Positions 57,591 through 64,000 of a stretch of DNA of 64,000 nt are shown piece after piece. The stretch is from Lotus japonicus (lineage: Eukaryota; Streptophyta; Magnoliopsida; Fabales; Fabaceae): assembly GCF_012489685.1 (NCBI RefSeq), contig NC_080045.1:64130722-64194721 (forward strand). Reading direction: 5' to 3'. The notes under the pieces were generated by a model that saw only the letters and a program-made list of their open reading frames with translations, ran no database searches and was not told the DNA's origin. A program made the position numbers and the translations under genes. Numbering within the stretch: position 1 is the stretch's first letter; every line of letters starts with the position of its first letter.

Positions 57591-58862
57591 ATGAGTTGCA
57601 ACGGTTGCCGTGTCCTCCGAAAGGGTTGCAGCGGCGATGACTGTATGCTACGACATTGCCTTCGGTGGATAGAAAGCCCCCAAGCCCAAGCTAACGCCAC
57701 CGTGTTCGTCGCCAAGTTCTTCGGCCGCGCCACCCTCATGTCTTTCCTTTCCTCTGTACCCACTAACCAAAGATCCGGTATGTCTATTGATGCATGAAAA
57801 AAAAAAAAGAACTATAAATGCTTGCACATGAATTTCAACCTTTTAATAAGATCATACACATCATGAATTGGTTCATCTTTCTCTAAATTAACATGAATCA
57901 CAGCCAGGTGGAAGAATCAGTGTTATTATCTATACAAAATTTTGAATGATTCTACAATTGAATTGTATACAAAGGCAGGGGTGGCTCCATTTGAATGACA
58001 AGTACCTTCCATCAGTTCAACCTTGCCAGATTAAATTTGGATAAAGATATTAGTATATACATGAAAATTTCTTATACACAAGTTTCACTATGAAGAATTC
58101 AGATCATATATATGTTGCATGCTTGCGGCAGCAAAATGATAAGTATATAAAAGTTTTGACCAATTTAACTTTTTATGAATCAATATATGAACCATTTAAT
58201 ATGATAATCAATGGTAAAGAATTCGCAGCAGACACATGAAGTTGGTGCACTCAAGTTTGGTGTAACATATCAATAGATTATATATATGTATTGGCACATA
58301 CCACTCACCACTATAATAATTAACTAATGAAAACTAGCAATTAATAATTGATTAGGAACTTCATGTTCTAAACTTATAATGTTTGTGTGTGTTTGAGTAT
58401 GAAGAAGTTGATTTGGAAAATTGTAACATGATGTATATGGAATTCGCAGCTTTGTTTGAGTCTCTTCTATATGAAGCTGTGGGGCGTGCATTAAATCCAG
58501 TGAGCGGAGCAGTGGGGTTGCTGTGGAGTGGGAACTGGCAGCTCTGCCAATCGGGTGTGGAGAAAGTGCTCCAAGGTGGTGGCGCGTTGACTCCACTTCC
58601 TCAGTTCTCAGGTGTGGATCATGAGAGCAGTGAAGGCTTTGAATCATTTATTGCAGGTTCTTCTCCTTCAAGGAAGCTGAAGATTAATCATGAAGCAGAA
58701 TCATCAGGTTTGGTGGTTGGCGGCGGCGGAGGAAGGTGTCACCAAGCGAAGAAACAACGTGTGAGGACACCGTCTGAGGAATCTGAAGGGTCGACGTTGG
58801 GAAACAGAGGAGAAGATTGTGGTTCTGACAGTGAAAGGAAACTCCTTCCTCTGTTTTTCTGA
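57591..58862 (+). CDS. class II LOB-domain (LBD) protein, divergent
   Basis: Two exons, 57591-57777 and 58450-58862, joined at a phase-1 GT-AG intron, give 199 residues. The LOB domain starts at residue 2 ([12 protein letters not shown]) as in LBD37 to LBD42, and continues [15 protein letters not shown] and [13 protein letters not shown]. The class II block [12 protein letters not shown] follows. The C-terminus has a Gly run and a basic KKQRVR segment. LBD proteins are nuclear transcription factors. Class II members act in nitrogen and anthocyanin responses and other metabolic control. Odd points: the C block reads CX2CX6CX4C because of one extra residue before the fourth Cys, and the usual GPDHLRP stretch is VPTNQRS. 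It may have altered DNA binding. Confidence 0.85.
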
Positions 58863-59942
58863 TGCCTTCTTGTTTTGTTTATCAATATTATCCAATGATC
58901 ATCAATTAAATATATTTTACGTTGGTCAATATTCTTGACTAGCTATCATATGATTCATATCCAAATCATCTCTCATACTTTGATGAATAAATGACATGCC
59001 ATCATAGATTATTATTAGTTAAAAATTACTGTAGTATTTTAGAGATGAACAAGAAGAGAAGAACACAACTTTTTAAATTAGGTATTTGGGTTTCTTGCTT
59101 TTTGGATAACCTTAAATTCATGTATTCAACTAATTTAATTTGTTTGATTATGATCGAGTAACTCACAAATTTTATTAAGATCGGACGCCTTCGATCTCAA
59201 TTGCATGACTCAAATTTATAATTCTTATATGCTTTCAAATGCTACAACACATTATTTTGTTTTTTAGTGTTCAAAAGGAATCAAACATTTTTAAGAAATC
59301 TACAATCACACTATTTAGCGAACACTGATCCAACGTTGAAATAAGAAAAAGTATGAGATAAGAAAACAACACTATCTAGTTAGCAGTTTTTTTCTTGAAA
59401 TGTTGGATATCGAATTACTGAAAGCTATAAACGGCCATATATCTACATAATACAATAATGGCTACCAAGAGTGTCAAGTAAATTGAACATCCTTCCATTT
59501 TAATTTTTTTTATGCATTTTAATCATCCCTCCTTGCTAAATTCTTTCAATCAGATCTTTGTTTGCTCTAGTTTTCTAAATCGGTACTCACCACAGTGGTG
59601 ACAACTTGTTGTTTGCTCTTATTTTCATGTTATGATCAGAGCTCATCAGCTCATTGTACGTCATTCAAGTTATCATCAGACATTGGAGACCTCTCTAACA
59701 CTAAAAGACAAGAATCAATTTCGTAGTGCATGAATTTATCTAAAACACTAGAAGGAAAAACTTAACTTTGAAGGCTTAAATCCATTTAAAACACTATGAA
59801 CAAAATAGCTTGATTTTATCCTTTGAAACCCCCTAAGTTATTACCATTTGTAAACCACTAAGGTAAAAAGCCTCAAGAGAACTTGTTAGAGTTCCATATT
59901 GTTCTTCAGATGCATCTATTTATTTGACATGGAAATACACTT
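58863..59942. other. intergenic
   Basis: AT-rich DNA after the LBD gene. Nothing recognisable is supported. Confidence 0.6.
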
Positions 59943-60397
59943 GTTCCGGTATGGAACCGCAGACTAAGACTAACCAATATCAAGAGCAAGCGAGAGTAAA
60001 CAAAGTGAGTAAAATGCGTGAAATGATAGGATGCCCACCGCTTGGGCGGTCCTCTTTTATTTATAGCTTGGGTTTTGGTCCGGCTGGACCATGGGTTGCC
60101 CGGCCCATTAGTTACATGATACTGATTAGCCCATTCGGTCCGCCCATATCAGTCCACAGGCCCACAAGACACTGATGTTTTAGAACTAAAACGAAAGTGT
60201 CTCATTGAGGCCCACAACTTCTGGTACGTCCGTGTACAATGTGAACCAATTTGAGAGCACGCAGGCTTCAATGAAATAAGGCTAATCAACAAAGTAAAAA
60301 TATACTAGGCTAATCATTATAAAATAATTCTTTCTGCGTGACACGTGATGTCTAAGTGACGCTTTGCCCATCACCTCAATCACTATGCACCATATCA
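59943..60397 (-). repeat. candidate 3' LTR of a minus-strand retrotransposon
   Basis: Read on the minus strand the segment begins TGATATGG and ends CCATACCGGAACA, so it has TG...CA ends. A TATA box (TATAAATA, 60058-60065) lies about 330 bp into it and is followed by an R-U5-like tail of about 115 bp. The bases just before it on the minus strand (ccggaagggga, 60399-60409) could serve as a polypurine tract. The partner LTR would lie beyond the window. Confidence 0.5.
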
Positions 60398-60787
60398 ATC
60401 CCCTTCCGGATTTTTGTACCTGCAACAATCATCACAAATACACTACAGATATCTTGGAACTTGTAATGTATAAAACCTACCTAAGCTATGCTATTCGCAT
60501 TAATTGAAATGTGCATTTAAAATCCACTCATAGGGTAACTTTTCTCTGAAACGACTCTTCTTCTTCGAAACGACGCTTACCTGCCAACTGACACCACTCT
60601 CTGCTCAAGCGTTACTTTTTCCAAACGTCACCTCTTAATGACGCGCCGGTTCACCGCCTCAGCAAATTCAAATGTGTGGTCTGAATGAACGCGTGGATTC
60701 ACACAAACCACACGCATGCTCACAGTTTGCCTCAAGTATTTTTAACCACACCTTTTTGACACACCTTTTCATCTTCTACCTTCTCTC

Positions 60788-60795
60788 TATATATA
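60788..60795 (+). promoter_or_regulatory. TATA box and 5' UTR intron of the accessory gene
   Basis: TATATATA lies at 60788-60795. A 5' UTR intron is predicted from the donor after 60952 (ctg-gtaagc) to the acceptor at 61145 (atttcag), with the ATG 14 bases after it. Confidence 0.55.
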
Positions 60796-61159
60796 GCAAT
60801 CCTTTTTACCCCCAAACCACTTCACTCTTGCACTTCAAAATTTTCACCATTCCTCCGCAATTACCAAATTTCTTGCATTTAACTACAAGTGTTCTTGCAC
60901 ATTACCAGAAGTCCTCCAGATTTAACCGAGTTCATCACAGCCTTTTTCACTGGTAAGCATTCTTCACTCTGTTTATTCATGAAATCTTACTTCCTTCTAC
61001 ACTAAAAAGTTTCATCTAAATTCTTCTTCTTCTTCATTCGCTTGTTTATCCAAACCAAACTCTACTTAAAATCTATTCTTCCCCACAATTCCAACTTACA
61101 TTTTACCCCTTTATATTCATAACCCTGGATCCTTTATAATTTCAGGAATTCTTTTGAAA

Positions 61160-63048
61160 ATGGATGCAAAACACACCCGTAGGGCCTCTAAAGCTCCTAA
61201 AACTTCTTCCATTGCAGTCGATACATGGGTCACTAGCAAAGTTAAAACTAGGTTCACTAAATTCTGCAATGTTAAAACTGTAATGGATCTAATCACTGAA
61301 AACACTTTTCGCTTTGATGGCCAAGATGTGTACCTTGACATAGTCCTCTGTTTACCTACTGAACCTTGTTGTTTTGGGGCTCCTGACCCTAACGGCAAAA
61401 ACCACACCTATTTCTTTGAAAACATTTTCACCGACCTAAAATATAAACTCCCTCTCTCAGATTTCACTTGCTCCGTTTTAACCTTACTAAATGTTGCCCC
61501 AACACAACTCCATTGTAATAGATGGGCATACCTGAGGGCGTTCGAACTTCTATGTCAAGTGTTAGGTATCGAACCCACTAGCAATAAGTTTTTTTACTTC
61601 TTTGAAACTAGTGGTAGAAGCATAAAAGGTGAATATCTTTCTTTAGCCGCCGCTAGGGGAAAAGGCCTATTTACCTTATTTAGAAGCCATTACAAACAAT
61701 TTAAAGGGAAATTCTTTAGGCTAAACGAAACAGAGAAGTGCAAGGATGTATTTTATTTCAATGATGGAAGCCCAAAGTTCCCTTTCTACTGGACCGCCCG
61801 TTATGAGGCTATCATCAAACTTCCTGATGATTCCCTCACCCCTGAGGAAATGGTGGATTGCACCTTTCTATCTAGCATTGACTTGAATCTCACCGAATTT
61901 CTAGATGCCCATTATGAAAACAGATTGGGTGAATATGTGGGTAAGATTCTTAAATTTCCACATCTTTGTATCTCGAGTATTTATTTTATTTCTAACCCTA
62001 CCATTTTGTTTCAGCAAAAATGACTCGCCTCTCTGATGATGATATCCTCCGTTTCCGTCGAGAACAACAGGCTGCAAGGGAAAAAAGAAACCCAGCGAAA
62101 ACTCTGTTAGATGCCGATGCTAGTCATTCAGGCACCGAATTGAATCGCCCTCAAAAGAAGAAGAGAAAGAATGAAACACCTGAATCGGCGAAAGGAAAAG
62201 ACTCTTCTCAGCCCTCAATGGAAAAATTTATGGTGAAGGGTAATCCTCAACATATGACACACAAAGCTGGGTCTTCAAGTGCTCCGCCCCCTTCATGGAA
62301 AAGCCTGCTGAAAGAATTTGAAGAACTCACTTCTGAAGAAGTGACCTCGCTATGGGACTCCAAAATTGATTTTAATTCGCTGGTGGAAACAAATTTGGTA
62401 TTTGAGGCGGATCGGGAAAAGGTTAAGAAGATCGGATTAAAAGAAGCTTGTCAAGCCATCATGACAAAAGGACTTGAAATTGCGGCAATTTCCAAGATGA
62501 TTGACCTTGAGACCGCTGACTTTGATGGGATTAATTCCGCCAAACAGTTAGAAGAGAAAGAAAGAGAGATGCTGAAGATGAAAGCTACTCTGAAATTGTT
62601 GGATTCTGCCAACAAAGTGAATGAGAAGAAGGCCGCAGATTTAGCCCTAGAGAATGAACGCTTAAAGAAGCATGCTGAAGACTTAAACACCGCTCAGAAA
62701 GCTAAGGAAGAAGAACTTGTGAAATCTCAGGCAGAAGTCACACAACTCCATTCCGCCAATGCTGAATTGAAAAATGAAAATTCTAAGTTGCATTCACAAA
62801 TTTCTGAACTGAAGAATTCTGTCCTTGACCAATTTGAAGCTGGATTTGCAAAAGCCAAAGAACAGATTCTTTTCCTAAATCCTCAAGTTTCCATCAACTT
62901 TGCTGGTTCCGATCCTTATGCAAGGATTGTTGATGGCAAATTGATCAGCCCTGACACTGGTGATGAGGAAGAAGAAGAAGAAGAAGCAGATAAAAATGAA
63001 GAAGATGGGAATGCCAACAACAATGAAGGCGAAGGAGAGAATCATTAG
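61160..63048 (+). CDS. intact transposon accessory gene, gypsy-type domain plus coiled coil
   Basis: Two coding exons, 61160-61940 and 62015-63048, joined at a phase-1 GT-AG intron, give 604 residues with no stop. Exon 1 carries the same domain as the antisense gene at 35854-37965: KLPLSDFTCSVLTLLNVAPT, RAFELLCQVLGIEP, FFYFFE, then FPFYWTARYEA. The junction reads AKM in both. Exon 2 has a basic nuclear signal (RPQKKKRK), a middle region, a coiled coil (about residues 450-520), and a C-terminal block (QFEAGFAKAKEQILFLNPQV, RIVDGKLI) matching the other gene's end. An acidic Glu run closes it. The function is unknown. It may be nuclear and self-associating, by inference from the nuclear signal and coiled coil. 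Confidence 0.82.
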
Positions 63049-64000
63049 TTCCACCCCTGTTCAAGCATATGTACTACATGAATTATCCTTTAGTTTTTTT
63101 TTTCTAAGTTAGTTAAATCTGCCTATGTTTTATCTTTATTTCCGTAAGTGTTGAGCAATTAGCTCCACGGTTTATCCTAAGATAATTATGTAATGTTTAT
63201 CAAGCACTATTAATATGATGTGTTTTCTATATATCAACTCTCAAATTGCACAATTCTAATGGTTCTGCCTCCCGTCTAAATTACTTCAACACTTAATAAC
63301 ATGTTTCCAACACTTAATATATTTTTGTTCCTATTCCTATTCTATGAAGACATCACATCTTAACTTAACATAGAAACCATTAAGTTATTCTTTCGATCTC
63401 AATAACATAATTCATCCAACAACAACTAGATCAATTAGACAAATTAATATAATTAATAATACTGCGCTTTACTAACCTTTCAATCAGTAATCTCAAAGTA
63501 TAACTTAACATGAATAATTTTTACTAACCTTTCACCAAATTTGATCCGCCTTCGTCGTTTAGTTGAATACGTTATTCCCACATTTTGCCGTACATAATGA
63601 AATATGCTAAAGTTTAAACTTAATCAACTACTTTGGAATCATAAGGCCTTTGTGTACATAACTTAGTCAAATTTTTCATTTTTGACATAGTTACTCATGG
63701 AAATCAAAGTCAACATATTTGATTTCATTAGTATGCTCGCGTGGAGACTTGTGCTTAGTTTGGACAAGCTTAAATCCAATTTAAGACTGTGCTTATGAAT
63801 TCGTGGCCGAATGCTCTTGTTTTAAGAGACTTACTTTTTTCTCAATTGTCTGACGTCGCCCAATTGATAGACCTTAGTTGATAAGTTTCCGCTATGGGTA
63901 AAAGAAATAAGTAAAATGATAAGCCCTTGATCATTTTAAAAAAGATTATGCCTCGTTAAAAACTCTCCCGCCTGGGGTAGAGAAAAGAGTGCACACCTGT
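63049..64000. other. downstream of the accessory gene, to window end
   Basis: AT-rich DNA without an ORF of note. If the second-element reading is right, this is the untranslated spacer between the accessory gene and pol, where the first element has its minisatellite. No tandem array is visible here. Confidence 0.5.

Larger units (their letters stand above)
59943..64000 (-). mobile_element. probable 3' end of a second TAT-like element, cut by the window edge
   Basis: The order LTR, purine tract, then a gene transcribed opposite to the element with its own promoter is the same as at the 3' end of the element at 28861-40016. Near the right edge the text tgcctcgttaaaaactc resembles internal DNA of TAT elements as I remember it. 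Gag-pol would be to the right of 64000 on the minus strand. This is an inference from layout. Confidence 0.5.

Noticed and set aside
61117..61407. Minus-strand frame over the start of the accessory gene
   Set aside because: A shadow of the plus-strand exon, without any recognisable motif.
1..64000. CRISPR arrays, bacterial operons and riboswitches
   Set aside because: The window is eukaryotic. No regularly spaced short repeats with unique spacers were seen. The tandem array at 35340-35665 is a minisatellite.

Overview
This is nuclear DNA from a flowering plant, most likely a eudicot and probably a legume. The organism call is an inference. It rests on intron-containing plant gene families (plastid ClpR1, NPY/NPH3, LBD, ZAT-type zinc finger), AT-rich intergenic DNA, and SINE and MITE types that look familiar from legumes. 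The species cannot be fixed from the sequence.

Six host gene calls are supported. Two multi-exon genes lie on the minus strand: a ZFPL1-like Golgi zinc-finger protein (6470-10396, 9 exons) and the chloroplast Clp core subunit CLPR1 (11874-15557, 9 exons). Three lie on the plus strand: a ZAT10/STZ-type C2H2 repressor (21731-22570, one exon), an NPY/NPH3-family BTB protein (48305-52154, 4 exons) and a divergent class II LBD protein (57591-58862, 2 exons). I resolved splice sites by eye, checking reading-frame phase and family similarity. The sixth gene (61160-63048, 2 exons) is probably a transposon accessory gene.

Mobile DNA makes up the rest. At 28861-40016 sits a complete Ty3/gypsy element of the TAT lineage. 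Its 534-bp LTRs differ at two positions and it has 5-bp target duplications. Gag-pol is broken by two stops and a frameshift. Between pol and the 3' LTR it carries a minisatellite, an antisense two-exon accessory gene and a small divergently placed sense ORF. The gene at 61160-63048 has the same architecture as that antisense gene and follows a candidate LTR at 59943-60397. It therefore looks like the 3' end of a second element lying on the minus strand and running off the right edge. Other elements are a 5'-truncated, internally deleted gypsy copy (3085-5302), a LINE 3' fragment (17395-18258), a probable solo LTR (26300-27231), several SINEs, hAT, Stowaway and Mutator-type nonautonomous elements, and two Helitron 3' ends.

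The most interesting material is the retrotransposon accessory module seen twice in different settings, a gene-like Mutator cargo element, a set of 11-21 bp A-tailed insertions with 11-20 bp target duplications, and an LBD gene with altered zinc-ligand spacing.
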